A stretch of DNA of 64,000 bases, taken from assembly GCF_002980595.1 (NCBI RefSeq), contig NZ_PVLQ01000008.1, forward strand, positions 124,001 through 188,000, given 5' to 3'. Both the position numbers and the translations under genes were made by a program. Below are positions 19,165-29,219 of the stretch, piece by piece; within the stretch, counting starts at the first letter, position 1; each line of letters starts with the position of its first letter. Source of the DNA: Malikia granosa (GTDB taxonomy: Bacteria; Pseudomonadota; Gammaproteobacteria; Burkholderiales; Burkholderiaceae_C). Below the pieces are notes generated by a model, which was given only the letters and a program-made list of their open reading frames with translations, did not search any database and was not told the origin of the DNA.

Positions 19165-19640
19165 ACCCCCCCCTCGGTCGTGAAGCAGGCGGGTCTTGTC
19201 GAGCTGCAGTCGCAGCCGGCCTCGCAGTCGGGCGCGCTGGATCGGCGGTCGTTCCATTCGATCCAGATCCTGGCCATCCGGGAGTCCGGGTCGAACTCGA
19301 CATGCCCATCGCCGTCCGGAAGCGCTTGCGCGATCCGGCTTTTCCAGGCGCTGACATCGGCAATCGCCACATTGCTCGGCCCCTGGGCGGCCGACTGGCT
19401 GCCAGCGTCCACCGCATAAGCCGCTGCCTGGTCGTGGTTCACATGGTTGAGCACGCGCATGCTGTCGAGGATGTCGTTGGCCAGGAAGGTGGCTTCGGCA
19501 CGGTAGAGGGCATTCTGCTGGTTCTGCAGGTTGCTGACCTGCAGCTTGGCCAGGCCCAGCAGTCCGATGGTCATGATCACGATCGTGACCAGGACTTCCA
19601 GCAATGAACTGCCTCGGGCGGGGTTGTGGTGGCGGGTCAT
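19161..19640 (-). CDS. pilV: Type IV pilus modification/minor pilin protein PilV
   Basis: Minor pilin-type protein of 159 residues. Leader MTRHHNPARG, then SSLLEVLVTIVIMTIGLLGLAKLQ with Glu5, and the conserved LQNQQNALYRAEATFLANDILDSMR segment of PilV. A Cys cluster near the C-terminus (DCEAGCDC...ACF) suggests disulfide bonding. It overlaps fimT and pilW by four bases each, so translation is coupled. Confidence 0.87.
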   Translation of the reverse strand: MTRHHNPARGSSLLEVLVTIVIMTIGLLGLAKLQVSNLQNQQNALYRAEATFLANDILDSMRVLNHVNHDQAAAYAVDAGSQSAAQGPSNVAIADVSAWKSRIAQALPDGDGHVEFDPDSRMARIWIEWNDRRSSAPDCEAGCDCSSTRPACFTTEGGV

Positions 19641-20275
19641 GGGCTCTCGCAGTTCTGCAGATTGCTCCCGTCGCCTTTTTCGGGAATGCCGTTGTTGTCG
19701 CTGTCGGTCGCCAGTACCGATCGGGTCGCGATCACCAGGATGGCCTGCGACTTGTTCAGCTCCCCGTTGGCGCAGATGGCGAAGGTGCCGGTCCCGAGCC
19801 CCCAGACCAGGCCGGTGCGCAGGAAGGTGATCCCGTTCGTGAAGTTGCTGTTCGGCCGCACGGTGATCCGCGCTGGCAGGTCCTGCCTAGCCTGCAGCAG
19901 CAGCTCGCCGTCATCGCGTGCGACCGCAGCGCCTTCGCTGGCGGCGTCTTCGTTGACGAAGGCGATCCAGCCACTGTCCCAGCCGGTGCCGCTGGAGGCA
20001 CAGCTGCTGCCGTTGCTGCTGCGGCAGACGCTGACCGGCTGGCCGCGGCGCGCGGCCTCGGAGCGGGCCAGGTTCAGCGTGGCCATCAGTTCGCTGGCCA
20101 CGGTCCGGGTCCGGTTGGCCTGGATCATGGTCTGGAAAGAAGGGACGGCGAACGCCCCGATGATCGCCACGATCGCAACCGTCACCATCAGCTCGAGCAG
20201 GGTGAAGCCGCCCGCACTGGCCTGCCGCCTGGCAAGCCAGCCGTCTTGGGGCGCTGTGGTCAGGGGGTGCAGCAT
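19637..20275 (-). CDS. fimT: GspH/FimT-family pseudopilin
   Basis: First gene of the minor pilin operon. The 212-residue protein has a prepilin leader ending GG, then FTLLELMVTVAIVAIIGAFAVPSFQ, followed by the GspH/FimT pattern NRTRTVASELMATLNLARSEAARRG. Two pairs of cysteines are present. The leader is longer than average (23 residues); an internal start is possible but none is obvious. Upstream is an AT-rich 120-base gap with an inverted repeat (separate entry) that probably holds the operon promoter. Confidence 0.87.
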   Translation of the reverse strand: MLHPLTTAPQDGWLARRQASAGGFTLLELMVTVAIVAIIGAFAVPSFQTMIQANRTRTVASELMATLNLARSEAARRGQPVSVCRSSNGSSCASSGTGWDSGWIAFVNEDAASEGAAVARDDGELLLQARQDLPARITVRPNSNFTNGITFLRTGLVWGLGTGTFAICANGELNKSQAILVIATRSVLATDSDNNGIPEKGDGSNLQNCESP

Positions 20276-20330
20276 GTTCTGTTATGTCATTGGGATCAAT
20301 ATGAAGTCATACAGCCTTGCTGCCATATCC

Positions 20331-20375
20331 TTGGATTTAAATGGAGCATTGCGGTTTCTGTCAGTTTAAATCCAA
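20331..20375. repeat. Inverted repeat upstream of the minor pilin operon
   Basis: Perfect 11-bp inverted repeat TTGGATTTAAA (20331-20341) and TTTAAATCCAA (20365-20375) with a 23-base spacer. It lies in the AT-rich gap between the adenylation/ATP-grasp gene and fimT. There is no T-run, so it is more likely an operator or a recombination scar than a terminator. The rest of the 20276-20395 gap shows nothing else recognisable. Confidence 0.5.
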
Positions 20376-20395
20376 AAGGCTGAAAAGTGTCTGCT

Positions 20396-23300
20396 TCAGC
20401 TGGAGCTGTCTGCCCGAGCGGCCAGGGACGCTGGCAGGGGTTCCGTGGCCAAGACCCGATCCACCCCCTCGAAGGGGAGTTCGGTCGTGACGAATTCCGC
20501 TACCGGCACGGCCACCGCGATCGCATCGACCTCGCGCGACAGCGCAAGCGCGCTCGCGCGCGGGTAGCTGCCCCTGAGCGCCAGCTGGCAGCGGGCGCCC
20601 GAAGGGGTGAGCGTCAGCTCCGGGCCGGTCAGGTAGGCCCGCAGGCCGTCCGCCAGCCAGGCCTGCCAGCGCTGGCTGGCCGCGGTCCAGGCCGCTGCAC
20701 CACCGACGAAGACCTCGACCGGTATCCGGCCCCGGTCCTGCACCAGCCAGTCCAGCAGGACCGGAATCTGGCGGCGAGAGATCTCGCCGCCGCCCAGTTG
20801 CGGCGCATGGTTGACCTCGTTGATGATGGCGCCGTTCTCGAACCAGGGGCGGGCGATGTCGGGCGTGATCAGGTCGATGCCGGCGATGTCGAGCCCGAAC
20901 AGCCGGCTCGCCTCGAGCGCGATGCTGAGGTTTTCCGGGTGGACGATGGCGCTGACCTCCTCGTCGGTGCCGCCCCAGGCGGTCGACTCGATCCGGCGCA
21001 GCGCGACCCAGGTCCCGGCGGGCGGTACCGAGTCGGCGCGGTAGCCGGCCATTGCTAGCGCGCTCAGCGCCAGCGCGTCGAGCGGCTGGATCTTCGAGCG
21101 TTGCCAGGGTGGCAGCCGCCGTTGCGCCTCGACTTCAGCCTGCACGAGTTCGGCGATCGAACGCTGGCCATCGGTCAGGACCGACATCGGCAGGCGCTTG
21201 ACCGCATACAGCAGCCGACCCCTGGCGATGAAGAGGCGGTGGCAGCAGCCGGCGACCTGTCGTTCCACGATCACCTGCCCGGCGCGCGACAGACCTTGCG
21301 CCTGGGCGAAGGCGGCCTGCAGCGTGTCCTCATCGGCGACATCGACCGTCACGCCTTCGCCCCGGTCCCGGTCCAGCGGCTTGATCACCACTGGCCAGCC
21401 CAGCTGCCGTGCCGCTGCCAGCGCATTGGCCGCATCGGCCACGACCTGGTGTTGGGGGGCTGGCAGTCCTGCCCCCTGCAGCAGCCGGGCGCTCAGCGCC
21501 TTGTTCTGCGCCAGCCGCGCGCCGATGGACGAGTCGAGCTCGGTCGCGCTGCGGTCGATCCGGTGCGCCTTGCTGCCCCAGCCGAGCTGGAAGATCCCGC
21601 CACCCAGGTGAATGAAGGGAATGCCCTTGCCATGGGCGGCCCGCAGCAGCGGCAGGGTGGATTTGCCAGGCGGCATCAGCCGGGTCAGCCGGCCGACCAC
21701 GTGCTTGGCCTCGTCGTAGCAGCCCTCGAGGCTGGCCTCGCTCAGCGCCTGGTCGGCGACCCGCTCGCAGAGCCTGAGCGCCGCCGTCAGGGCTTCGCCG
21801 TAGAGCGCCAGGGGCAGCTGCTGGACCAGCGCCAGCCCGACCCGCGCCTGCCATTGGCCTGTTGCGGGGTCAGGCCCGCCGAGCGCAAGGATCTGCGGCG
21901 GGTCGAACACCGGGATCCGGCTGGCCTGCAGCAACTGGCGCGCGAGCAGCAGGGCGCGCCACAGCCATTGCAGGGCGGCTTCCTGCTGCGCTGACGGTGG
22001 TGCCTGCGAGCAGCCCGGCGCCGGATCGATGGCCTCGGCTGGCGTCTGCAGCAACAGGCTCAGCCAGCGGTCCAGGGCTGGCAGGTCGATCGCTTGCGGC
22101 AGGGTGAAGGCCTGCGCGAAGCGCTGTAGCCGCTGCTGGCGCTGGCCGGCCGCCGGTTCAGGCTGCTGGTCCTGAGGATCGGCCAGTGCGCCAGGTGCGA
22201 GCAGCCGCGCGCCGATCAGTCGCAGCAGCTCCGCGCGCATGAGCTTGCCCTCGGGATTGCGCGGTATCGCCTCGACGATCAGCACCCGGTAAGGCCCGCG
22301 CGCGCCGAGCCGGTGGCTGGCATGCTCGAGCAGCGCCTGCTCCGAGGCAGTCGCTCCGGCCCTGAGGGTCAGCGCGCAGACCGGGATGTCCTGGTGCACG
22401 CGGTGTCGCACCGGCACCACGGCCACGTCGGCGACGGCGGGGTGGGCTGCCATCAGCTGCTCGATCTCGGCCGGGTAGATGTTGATCCCGTTCATGATCA
22501 GCAGGTGGTCGGCGCGGCCATAGAACACCAGTTGCCCCTCGCGGGTCAGCAGGCCGAGGTCGCCGGGCAGGAAGCCGCCGTCCTGGAAGCTGGCCCGCGT
22601 GGCCTCCGCGTCGCCGAGGTAGCCGTCGACCAGGGCCGGCGTCCGGATCCGGACCAGGCCGACCGTCCCGGGTGGCAGCGGCTGGCCGCGGCGGTCGACC
22701 AGCTCGATCTCGACCCCGGCCGGCGGGCGGCCGATCGTGCCCGCGACCTCGTAGACCTCGGGCGGTCCTGCAACTGCGACCGGCCCGGCCTCGTTGATGC
22801 CGTAGCGGACGTAGAGCTGCGGGGTCAGCCGCTGCCGGAAGCGCTGGCGCAGGTCGTCGCTGACCGTCGAGGCGGTGAGCTCGAAGGCGCGCAGCATCGG
22901 CAGCGCCGGCTGGCTGTCTGCCGGCAGCGCGGCGATCAGCTTCTCGGCATGGAAGACGGTGCCGTAGAGCACCGTGAGCCGGTCGCGCGCGCAGCGCTGC
23001 AGCAACTGGGGGGCGTCGCTCCACAGTTCCAGCGCGCAGGCGGCTCCAGCCCACAGCGCCTCGTGCAGGCGGAACTTCGAGGTCGAGAAGTCGAAATGGC
23101 TCAGCGCCGCCACCCGGTCCGACGGCGTCAGCCCGAGCGCCCTGGCGCCCAGCTCGGATCTGGCGCGCCCCTGGGCGTGGCTGACCGGGATCAGCTTGGG
23201 CCGGCCGGTCGAGCCAGAGCCCGTGATCAGCAGCCAGGGGACGTCCGGCGCGGTCGCCAGCAGGCTTTCATCGATAGGGATCGGACTGGCTTCGATCGCC

Positions 23301-23671
23301 TGGCGTTCCAGCCGCAGGCTGGCGACACCAGCTTCGAAGCGCTCGGGCTGGTCGCTCGCCAGCCAGGTCAGGCCGGCCTGTTCGGCCAGCTGGTGGCGCT
23401 GGCTGGCAGTCGCGCTGCGCGGGATCGAGTAGGCGGTTGCCCCGAGGCGCGCGAGCGCCAGCAGCGCCAGCACCAGGCCAAGTTCCTCGACGAAGCTCAA
23501 GCCGACGACCTGACCGGCCCGCACGCCCTGGGCGTGGAGCGCGGCGGCGTATTGCCAGACCGACTGGTCGAGTTCGCGAAAAACTATCGTCCTGTGGGGC
23601 AGCAGCAGGGCCGGAGCGTCCGGGCGCGCCTGGGCCTGCCCGATCAGATCAAAAGTGATGTTCCCCTGCAC
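20396..23671 (-). CDS. Adenylation domain - CphA-like ATP-grasp ligase fusion protein
   Basis: Two ATP-using enzymes in one 1091-residue chain. Residues about 5-490 form a class I adenylate-forming domain with core motifs TGSGSTGRPK (150-159), YGINEAGP (290-297), FLPGDLG (367-373), GRADH (385-389) and the catalytic Lys region NPEGKLMR (472-479). Residues about 560-700 resemble the segment preceding the ATP-grasp of cyanophycin synthetase. Residues about 700-975 form the ATP-grasp, with VVIKPLDRDRGEGV (761-774) and EVNHAPQLGG (952-961). No phosphopantetheine carrier domain is seen. The GTG start at 23671 has GGAGGAGG five bases upstream. Inferred role: activation of a carboxylic acid and ATP-dependent amide bond formation with an amino acid; substrate unknown. 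Confidence 0.75.
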   Translation of the reverse strand: MQGNITFDLIGQAQARPDAPALLLPHRTIVFRELDQSVWQYAAALHAQGVRAGQVVGLSFVEELGLVLALLALARLGATAYSIPRSATASQRHQLAEQAGLTWLASDQPERFEAGVASLRLERQAIEASPIPIDESLLATAPDVPWLLITGSGSTGRPKLIPVSHAQGRARSELGARALGLTPSDRVAALSHFDFSTSKFRLHEALWAGAACALELWSDAPQLLQRCARDRLTVLYGTVFHAEKLIAALPADSQPALPMLRAFELTASTVSDDLRQRFRQRLTPQLYVRYGINEAGPVAVAGPPEVYEVAGTIGRPPAGVEIELVDRRGQPLPPGTVGLVRIRTPALVDGYLGDAEATRASFQDGGFLPGDLGLLTREGQLVFYGRADHLLIMNGINIYPAEIEQLMAAHPAVADVAVVPVRHRVHQDIPVCALTLRAGATASEQALLEHASHRLGARGPYRVLIVEAIPRNPEGKLMRAELLRLIGARLLAPGALADPQDQQPEPAAGQRQQRLQRFAQAFTLPQAIDLPALDRWLSLLLQTPAEAIDPAPGCSQAPPSAQQEAALQWLWRALLLARQLLQASRIPVFDPPQILALGGPDPATGQWQARVGLALVQQLPLALYGEALTAALRLCERVADQALSEASLEGCYDEAKHVVGRLTRLMPPGKSTLPLLRAAHGKGIPFIHLGGGIFQLGWGSKAHRIDRSATELDSSIGARLAQNKALSARLLQGAGLPAPQHQVVADAANALAAARQLGWPVVIKPLDRDRGEGVTVDVADEDTLQAAFAQAQGLSRAGQVIVERQVAGCCHRLFIARGRLLYAVKRLPMSVLTDGQRSIAELVQAEVEAQRRLPPWQRSKIQPLDALALSALAMAGYRADSVPPAGTWVALRRIESTAWGGTDEEVSAIVHPENLSIALEASRLFGLDIAGIDLITPDIARPWFENGAIINEVNHAPQLGGGEISRRQIPVLLDWLVQDRGRIPVEVFVGGAAAWTAASQRWQAWLADGLRAYLTGPELTLTPSGARCQLALRGSYPRASALALSREVDAIAVAVPVAEFVTTELPFEGVDRVLATEPLPASLAARADSSS

Positions 23672-23725
23672 GGCGACCTCCTCCGTGCAGTCTAGTCATG
23701 GCCGGGTGGCCCGGCTAGTCCTGGT

Positions 23726-25012
23726 TTACATCGATTCCAGTCGCAGCTGATCCTCGATCGATTCGCGCGCGCGCACCAGTCGCGCTTGATCGCCATCGAC
23801 CAGCAGCTCGGCGGCGCGGCCGCGACTGTTGTAGTTGCTGGACATGCTCATGCAGTAGGCGCCGGCCGAGCAGACCGCCAGCAGGTCGCCGGGCTGCACG
23901 GCGAGTTCGCGCTCGCGGCCCAGCCAGTCGCCGCTCTCGCAGACCGGACCGACCACGTCCCAGGTCTGGGTCTCGGTTTCGCGCGGCTGCACCGGCACGA
24001 TGGCGTGATAGGCCTCGTACATGGCCGGGCGCGGCAGGTCGTTCATCGCGGCATCGACGATCAGGAAGTTCTTCTGCTCGCCGGGCTTGAGGAATACCGT
24101 CTCGGTCAGGCAGATGCCGGCATTGCCGATCAGCGAGCGGCCCGGCTCGATCACCAGCTTGCGCTGGCCGTAGCCGCGCGCGTCGAGCTTGGCCAGCAGC
24201 AGCTGCCACAGCGCGTCGGCCGCCGGCGGGGTCTCGCCGTGGTAGTTGATGCCCAGGCCGCCGCCGAAGTCGATGTGCTCGAGCGTGATGCCGCTGGCCT
24301 CGATCGCATCGACCAGGTCCAGCACCCGGTCCATCGCGTCGAGGTAGGGCGAGGTCTCGGTGATCTGCGAGCCGATGTGGCAGTCGATGCCGGTCACCTT
24401 CAGGCCGGGCAGGGCAGCGGCGTGCTGGTAAGCCACCAGCGCATCGGTGTGCGCGATGCCGAACTTGTTGCCCTTGAGGCCGGTCGAGATGTAGGGATGG
24501 GTCTTGGCGTCGACATCGGGGTTGACGCGCAGGCTGACCGGCGCGCGCCGGCCCAGGCCGGCGGCGACTTCGCTCAGCACGTCGAGCTCTGGCAGGCTCT
24601 CGACGTTGAAGCAGCCGATGCCGGCTTCGAGCGCGCGCTTCATCTCGGCGCGGGTCTTGCCCACGCCCGAGAAGATCACCTTGGCCGGCTCCACGCCGGC
24701 GCGCAGCGCGCGCTCGAGCTCGCCACCCGAGACGATGTCGAGGCCGCAGCCGGCCTCGACGAAGGTGCGCAGCACGGCCAGTGTCGAGTTGGCCTTCATC
24801 GCGTAGCAGATCAGGGCCTCGCGGCCAGCGAAGCCGCGCTGGTAAGCGGCGAGCGCATCCAGCATCGCGGCTTTCGAATAGACGAACAGCGGCGTGCCAT
24901 GCTCGCGCGCGAGCTCGGCGGCGGACACGCCCTCGACCATCAGCTGGCCGTCGCGGTAGTCGATGAAGGGGCGGGCCGGCAGGTCGGCGCGTGCTTGTTC
25001 GAGTGGGGACAT
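23726..25012 (-). CDS. lysA: Diaminopimelate decarboxylase
   Basis: PLP enzyme catalysing the last step of lysine biosynthesis. The 428-residue protein has the PLP Lys in CYAMKAN, the HIGSQITE motif, the phosphate-binding [11 protein letters not shown] region and the active-site [11 protein letters not shown]. It lies directly after lptM on the minus strand with a 4-base gap (25013-25016), so the two are co-transcribed, as is common in Burkholderiales. Confidence 0.96.
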   Translation of the reverse strand: MSPLEQARADLPARPFIDYRDGQLMVEGVSAAELAREHGTPLFVYSKAAMLDALAAYQRGFAGREALICYAMKANSTLAVLRTFVEAGCGLDIVSGGELERALRAGVEPAKVIFSGVGKTRAEMKRALEAGIGCFNVESLPELDVLSEVAAGLGRRAPVSLRVNPDVDAKTHPYISTGLKGNKFGIAHTDALVAYQHAAALPGLKVTGIDCHIGSQITETSPYLDAMDRVLDLVDAIEASGITLEHIDFGGGLGINYHGETPPAADALWQLLLAKLDARGYGQRKLVIEPGRSLIGNAGICLTETVFLKPGEQKNFLIVDAAMNDLPRPAMYEAYHAIVPVQPRETETQTWDVVGPVCESGDWLGRERELAVQPGDLLAVCSAGAYCMSMSSNYNSRGRAAELLVDGDQARLVRARESIEDQLRLESM

Positions 25013-25016
25013 GGGT

Positions 25017-25187
25017 TCAGCGTTGAGTCTTGTGGATGGTGGGGGCCGGGGCGGGTGCCGTGGAGATCTGTCCGTCTGGCAGATAGAGCGGGCCCTTCTG
25101 GCCGCAGCCAGCCAGCGCCAGCAGGGCGGCGCTGCAGAGTCCGACCCGCGCCAGTCGCCCCGGGCGGGTCAAGGCCCTGGCCGTCAT
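25017..25187 (-). CDS. lptM: Small lipoprotein LptM (YifL-like), LPS translocon maturation factor
   Basis: 56-residue lipoprotein with a signal ending in the lipobox LAGC, followed at once by the family hallmark GQKGPLYLP. LptM stabilises the oxidised LptD-LptE translocon in enterobacteria. ATG 25187 gives a normal 27-residue signal; another ATG at 25241 would add 18 residues. It is upstream of lysA and divergent from cyaY. Confidence 0.85.
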   Translation of the reverse strand: MTARALTRPGRLARVGLCSAALLALAGCGQKGPLYLPDGQISTAPAPAPTIHKTQR

Positions 25188-25253
25188 GGGGCCAAGAGCT
25201 GGCAGGCCGGGCAGGCCTAGAATTCGGCGGATTGCAAACATCCGGGAATTGTA

Positions 25254-25583
25254 ATGACCGACCTCGAATACATGGATCGCGCCGAAGCAGTGTTGCAGGC
25301 GATCGAGCTGGCTTGCGACCGCATCAACGACGACAGCGATGCCGACATCGACAACCAGCGCGTTGGCGGCATGATCACGCTGACCTTCGCCAACCGCAGC
25401 CAGATCGTGATCAACCTGCAGAAACCGCTGCAGGAGATCTGGCTGGCCGCACGTTCGGGCGGCTACCACTACCAGTTCGACGGCAGCCAGTGGCAGGACA
25501 CCAAGGGCCAGGGCGAGTTCTTCGCCCATCTCTCGCGCGAGGCCAGCGCCCAGGCGGGCCAGCCGCTGGTCTTCAGTTCCTGA
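25254..25583 (+). CDS. cyaY: Iron-sulfur cluster assembly protein CyaY (bacterial frataxin)
   Basis: 109-residue frataxin homologue that modulates IscS during iron-sulfur cluster assembly. It shows the acidic first helix ([29 protein letters not shown]), the core [29 protein letters not shown], and the GYHYQF and [11 protein letters not shown] strands. Divergent from lptM-lysA; its 3' end overlaps the convergent PBP1a gene by 11 bases. Confidence 0.95.
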   Translation: MTDLEYMDRAEAVLQAIELACDRINDDSDADIDNQRVGGMITLTFANRSQIVINLQKPLQEIWLAARSGGYHYQFDGSQWQDTKGQGEFFAHLSREASAQAGQPLVFSS

Positions 25584-27936
25584 ACAGGTCGAGGATGCTG
25601 TTCTTCTCGTCCGATGCAGCCGGCGCGGTTTCGCCTTCGCCGCCGCCGATCCGGGCCACGCCGCTGCCGGGCGCATAGTTGTCGTAGTACCACTCGCCGG
25701 CCACGTTCACCACGCCGGCCGGAACGGCCAGGTCCGTCACCGGCACGTCGCGCAGTGCCTCGGACATGAAGTTGATCCAGATCGGCAGCGAAAGCCCGCC
25801 GCCGGTCTCGCGGCTGCCCAGGTTGCGCGGGTTGTCGTAGCCGACCCAGACCGCACCGACCAGGGTCGGTTGGTAGCCCACGAACCAGGCATCGACCGCA
25901 TCGTTGGTGGTGCCGGTCTTGCCGTAGAGGTCGCGCCGCTTGAGCGTGGCCTGGGCCCTGGCTGCAGTGCCCGAGCGCGCGACCTCGTTGAGCAGCTGGC
26001 TCATGATGAAGGCGTTGCGCGGCTCGATCACCTGTGGCATCTCTGCCAGCGCTGGCGGCTTGGTTTCCTGCAGCACGCGGCCCCGGTGGTCGTCGATGCG
26101 GCTGATGAAGCGCGGCGCGGCATAGTGCCCGCCGTTGGCGAACACGCCATAGCCGGCCGCCATCTGGAGCGGCGTGACCGAGCCCGCGCCCAGCGCCATG
26201 GTCAGGTAGGGCGGGTGCTTGTCGGCATCGAAGCCGAAGCGGGTGACCCACTGCTGCGCCTCGCTGGCGCCCACGGTCTGCAGGATACGGATCGACACCA
26301 TGTTCTTCGACTTGGCCAGTGCCGTGCGCACGCTCATCGGACCCTCGAACTTGCCGTCGTAGTTCTTCGGTTCCCAGGGCTGCCCGCCCGTGACCCCGGC
26401 ACTGAAATACAGCGGTGCGTCGTTGACCATGGTCGCTGGCGTCACGCCATGCTCAAGCGCTGCCGAATAGATGAAGGGCTTGAAGCTCGAGCCCGGCTGG
26501 CGCCAGGCCTGGGTCACATGGTTGAACTTGTTCTTCTCGAAGTCGAAGCCGCCGACCAGCGCGCGGATCTCGCCGCTGCGCGGATCGAGCGCGACGAAGG
26601 CTGCCTCGACCTCGGGCAGCTGGGTCAGCTCCCAGCCGCTGGCGCCCTTGACCACGCGCACCACCGCGCCCGGGCGCAGCTTGAGGTTGGGCGGCGCCTT
26701 GGCCGCCAGGCCCGACTGGACCGGCTTCAGGCCGTCGCCCGTGATCTCGATCGGCTCGTCGTCGCCGCGCAGCACCACCACCTTGCGCGGTCCGGCCTCC
26801 AGCACCACGGCCGTGCGCAGTTCGCCGCTGTCGGGGTGACTGGAGATCACCTCGTCGATTGCATCGGCCCGCGCCTTCGGGTCGGCCGGCAGCTCGATGA
26901 ATTTCTCCGGCCCGCGGTAATGCTGGCGGCGCTCGAAGTCGAGCACGCCCCGGCGCAGCGCCTGGTAAGCCGCGCGCTGGGCCGAGGCGTCCAGCGTCGT
27001 GTGCACCGTCAGGCCCCGGGTATAGGTTTCCGCACCATACTGCTCGAACACCGCCTGGCGCACCATCTCGGCCAGGTACTCGGCATGCAGCGGCGGCTTG
27101 CCGTTGTCGCGACGCAACACCAGCGGCTCTTCCTTCGCCAGGCGCGCCTCCTCGGCGCTGATGAAGCCGTTTTCCTGCATGCGCTCGATGATGTACTGCT
27201 GACGGATGCGGGCGCGTTTGGGGTTGGTGATCGGGTTGTAGGCCGAGGGCGCCTTGGGCAGGCCGGCCAGCATCGCGGCTTCGGCGATCGTGAGGTCCTT
27301 GAGCGGCTTGCCGAAGTAGACCTGCGACGCAGCGGCGAAACCATAGGCGCGGTGACCCAGGAAGATCTGGTTCATGTAGATCTCGAGGATCTGGTCCTTG
27401 CTCAGCAGGGCCTCGAGCTTGAAGGTCAGCAGCACCTCGTAGATCTTGCGCAGGTAGCTCTTCTCGCTCGAGAGGTAGACGTTGCGTGCCACCTGCATCG
27501 TGATGGTCGAGGCGCCCTGGCTCTTGGACTGCCCCAGGTTGGCCAGTGCCGCGCGCAGCATGCCGATGTAGTCGACCCCGCTGTGCTCGTAGAAGCGGGC
27601 ATCCTCGATCGCCAGCACGGCATTGATCATGACCGGCGGGATGTCCTCGATCGGTGTCAGGTTGCGGCGCTCCTCGCCGAACTCGGCAATCGTCTCGCCG
27701 TCGGCGCTCAGCACGCGCAGCGGCAGCTTGGGTCGGTAGTCGGCCAGCGCGGCCACATCGGGCAGCTTGGGGAAAGCCAGGGCGAGCGCAAGCCCCAGGA
27801 TCAGCAGCAGGGCCAGCAGGCCGGCGACGCTGGCTCCGAGCAGCCACTTGAGCCAGCGCCAGCCCGATGAGGCTTGCTGGCCGCTAGGGGAGGTCTGATC
27901 CTCCTGCGAGTACGGGTGTGGGGGGCGAGCAGGCAT
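25573..27936 (-). CDS. mrcA: Penicillin-binding protein 1A (transglycosylase-transpeptidase)
   Basis: Bifunctional class A PBP for peptidoglycan polymerisation and crosslinking. The 787-residue protein has one N-terminal membrane anchor (about 30-56) and a GT51 domain with catalytic Glu in [10 protein letters not shown] (residue 111) plus [12 protein letters not shown]. The transpeptidase domain has SSFK near residue 482, the SKN motif and KTGT near residue 670. It includes the OB-like insert typical of PBP1A. It is divergent from pilMNOPQ, a conserved neighbourhood in Proteobacteria. Confidence 0.96.
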   Translation of the reverse strand: MPARPPHPYSQEDQTSPSGQQASSGWRWLKWLLGASVAGLLALLLILGLALALAFPKLPDVAALADYRPKLPLRVLSADGETIAEFGEERRNLTPIEDIPPVMINAVLAIEDARFYEHSGVDYIGMLRAALANLGQSKSQGASTITMQVARNVYLSSEKSYLRKIYEVLLTFKLEALLSKDQILEIYMNQIFLGHRAYGFAAASQVYFGKPLKDLTIAEAAMLAGLPKAPSAYNPITNPKRARIRQQYIIERMQENGFISAEEARLAKEEPLVLRRDNGKPPLHAEYLAEMVRQAVFEQYGAETYTRGLTVHTTLDASAQRAAYQALRRGVLDFERRQHYRGPEKFIELPADPKARADAIDEVISSHPDSGELRTAVVLEAGPRKVVVLRGDDEPIEITGDGLKPVQSGLAAKAPPNLKLRPGAVVRVVKGASGWELTQLPEVEAAFVALDPRSGEIRALVGGFDFEKNKFNHVTQAWRQPGSSFKPFIYSAALEHGVTPATMVNDAPLYFSAGVTGGQPWEPKNYDGKFEGPMSVRTALAKSKNMVSIRILQTVGASEAQQWVTRFGFDADKHPPYLTMALGAGSVTPLQMAAGYGVFANGGHYAAPRFISRIDDHRGRVLQETKPPALAEMPQVIEPRNAFIMSQLLNEVARSGTAARAQATLKRRDLYGKTGTTNDAVDAWFVGYQPTLVGAVWVGYDNPRNLGSRETGGGLSLPIWINFMSEALRDVPVTDLAVPAGVVNVAGEWYYDNYAPGSGVARIGGGEGETAPAASDEKNSILDLFRN

Positions 27937-27962
27937 GGGCGTCCGTCAGAGAGTGGTGCTGG

Positions 27963-27968
27963 ATTATA
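27963..27968 (-). promoter_or_regulatory. Candidate -10 box for the PBP1a gene
   Basis: A perfect TATAAT on the minus strand, 27 bases before the PBP1a ATG. No good -35 hexamer lies 16-18 bases upstream. The rest of the 203-base divergent gap (27937-28139) is AT-richer than the genes and must also hold the pilM promoter. A TTGTAG / TAGTAT pair with an 18-base spacer near 28055-28085 is a weak candidate. Confidence 0.4.
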
Positions 27969-28139
27969 GAAATCCGCCCGTTCTTTCGCTCGACAAGACT
28001 TCTATTGGTACAAAGACAATTGACATTTATGGCATCAAATAAGGTCTGATTCAGTCTTGTAGCCTTTGCTGTCTTGCTGATAGTATGCAAGTAACGCAAA
28101 AGAAAACGCCGTTCAGGCGGCTTTCGAAGGGGAGAGGAA

Positions 28140-29219
28140 TTGATCTCATTCGGAACACTCATCAGTCGGGGACCCGTGCCCATGCTCGGCATCGACATCA
28201 GTTCCTCCACCATCAAGCTGGTTGAGCTCGGGCGCAATCCGGACGGCCAACTGGTGCTCGAACGCTGCGGCATCGAGCCGCTCGAGCGGGGGTGGATCAA
28301 CGAAGGCAATGTCGAGCGCTTCGACGAGGTGGCGGACGCCCTGCGCCGGCTGCTGCAGCGCAGCGGCAGCAAGACCCGTAACGTGGCGCTGGCCTTGCCG
28401 GGGTCGGCGGTCATCACCAAGAAGATCGTGCTGGCCGCCGGCCTGAGCGATCTCGAGCTCGAGTCCCTGGTCGAGGTCGAGGCCTCGCAGTACATCCCCT
28501 TTCCACTGGCGGAAGTCAGCCTGGACTTCTGCGTGATCGGGCCCTCGGCTGGTTCGGCCGAGATGGTCGACGTGCTGCTGGCGGCCTCGCGCAAGGAGAA
28601 GGTCTCGGATCGCCAGGCCTTGGCCGAGGCGGTCGGCCTGCTGCCGGTCGTGATGGACGTGGAATCCTATGCCATTCGCCTGGCGGCCGGCCGCGTCATG
28701 GACAGCCTGCCCAACCAGGGCCGCGACGCGCTGATCGCCCTGGTCGAGATCGGCTCGCACAGCACCAGCTTGCAGGTCATACGCAACGACGACATGCTCT
28801 ACGAGCGCGACCAGGTCTTCGGAGGCGCCATGCTGAGCCAGCAGATCGCGCGCCAGTACGGCCTGAGCTTCGAGGAGGCCGATGCGAGGAAGAAGGGCGC
28901 CGAACTCCCGCCCGACTATGCCGCCCAGGTGCTGCATCCCTTCATGGAAAGCCTGGGCCAGGAAATCGGGCGCGCGTTGCAGTTCTTCTTCACCAGCACG
29001 CCGCACAACAAGGTCGACCATGTCCTGCTGTCCGGCGGTTGCGCCGCCTTGCCCGGCTTGGTCGAGACCGTGGCCGCCCAGACCGCCTTCCCCTGCAAGC
29101 TGGTCAATCCCTTCGATGGCATGTTGCTCGGCCCCGAGCTCAGGTCAGCGGCACTGGCCCGCGAGTCGACCTCCTACCTGGTCGCTACCGGACTGGCATT
29201 GCGGAGGTTCTACCCATGA
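28140..29219 (+). CDS. pilM: Type IV pilus assembly protein PilM
   Basis: Actin-like cytoplasmic ATPase of the pilus alignment complex, binding the N-terminus of PilN. The 359-residue protein shows the actin-fold phosphate loops (LGIDISSSTIKLVELG near the N-terminus) and LSGGCAALPGL near the C-terminus. The start is a TTG at 28140 with AAGGGGAG five bases upstream; it gives the family N-terminus MISFGTLISRG. The stop overlaps the pilN start (ATGA). Confidence 0.93.
   Translation: MISFGTLISRGPVPMLGIDISSSTIKLVELGRNPDGQLVLERCGIEPLERGWINEGNVERFDEVADALRRLLQRSGSKTRNVALALPGSAVITKKIVLAAGLSDLELESLVEVEASQYIPFPLAEVSLDFCVIGPSAGSAEMVDVLLAASRKEKVSDRQALAEAVGLLPVVMDVESYAIRLAAGRVMDSLPNQGRDALIALVEIGSHSTSLQVIRNDDMLYERDQVFGGAMLSQQIARQYGLSFEEADARKKGAELPPDYAAQVLHPFMESLGQEIGRALQFFFTSTPHNKVDHVLLSGGCAALPGLVETVAAQTAFPCKLVNPFDGMLLGPELRSAALARESTSYLVATGLALRRFYP

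Noticed and set aside
20290-20340. Sigma-54 promoter upstream of fimT
   Set aside because: A TGGCA-like element is present on the minus strand but the GC at the -12 position with correct spacing is missing.
25870-27870. Long plus-strand open frame opposite the PBP1a gene
   Set aside because: Antisense shadow of a high-GC gene; the PBP1a motifs are unambiguous.
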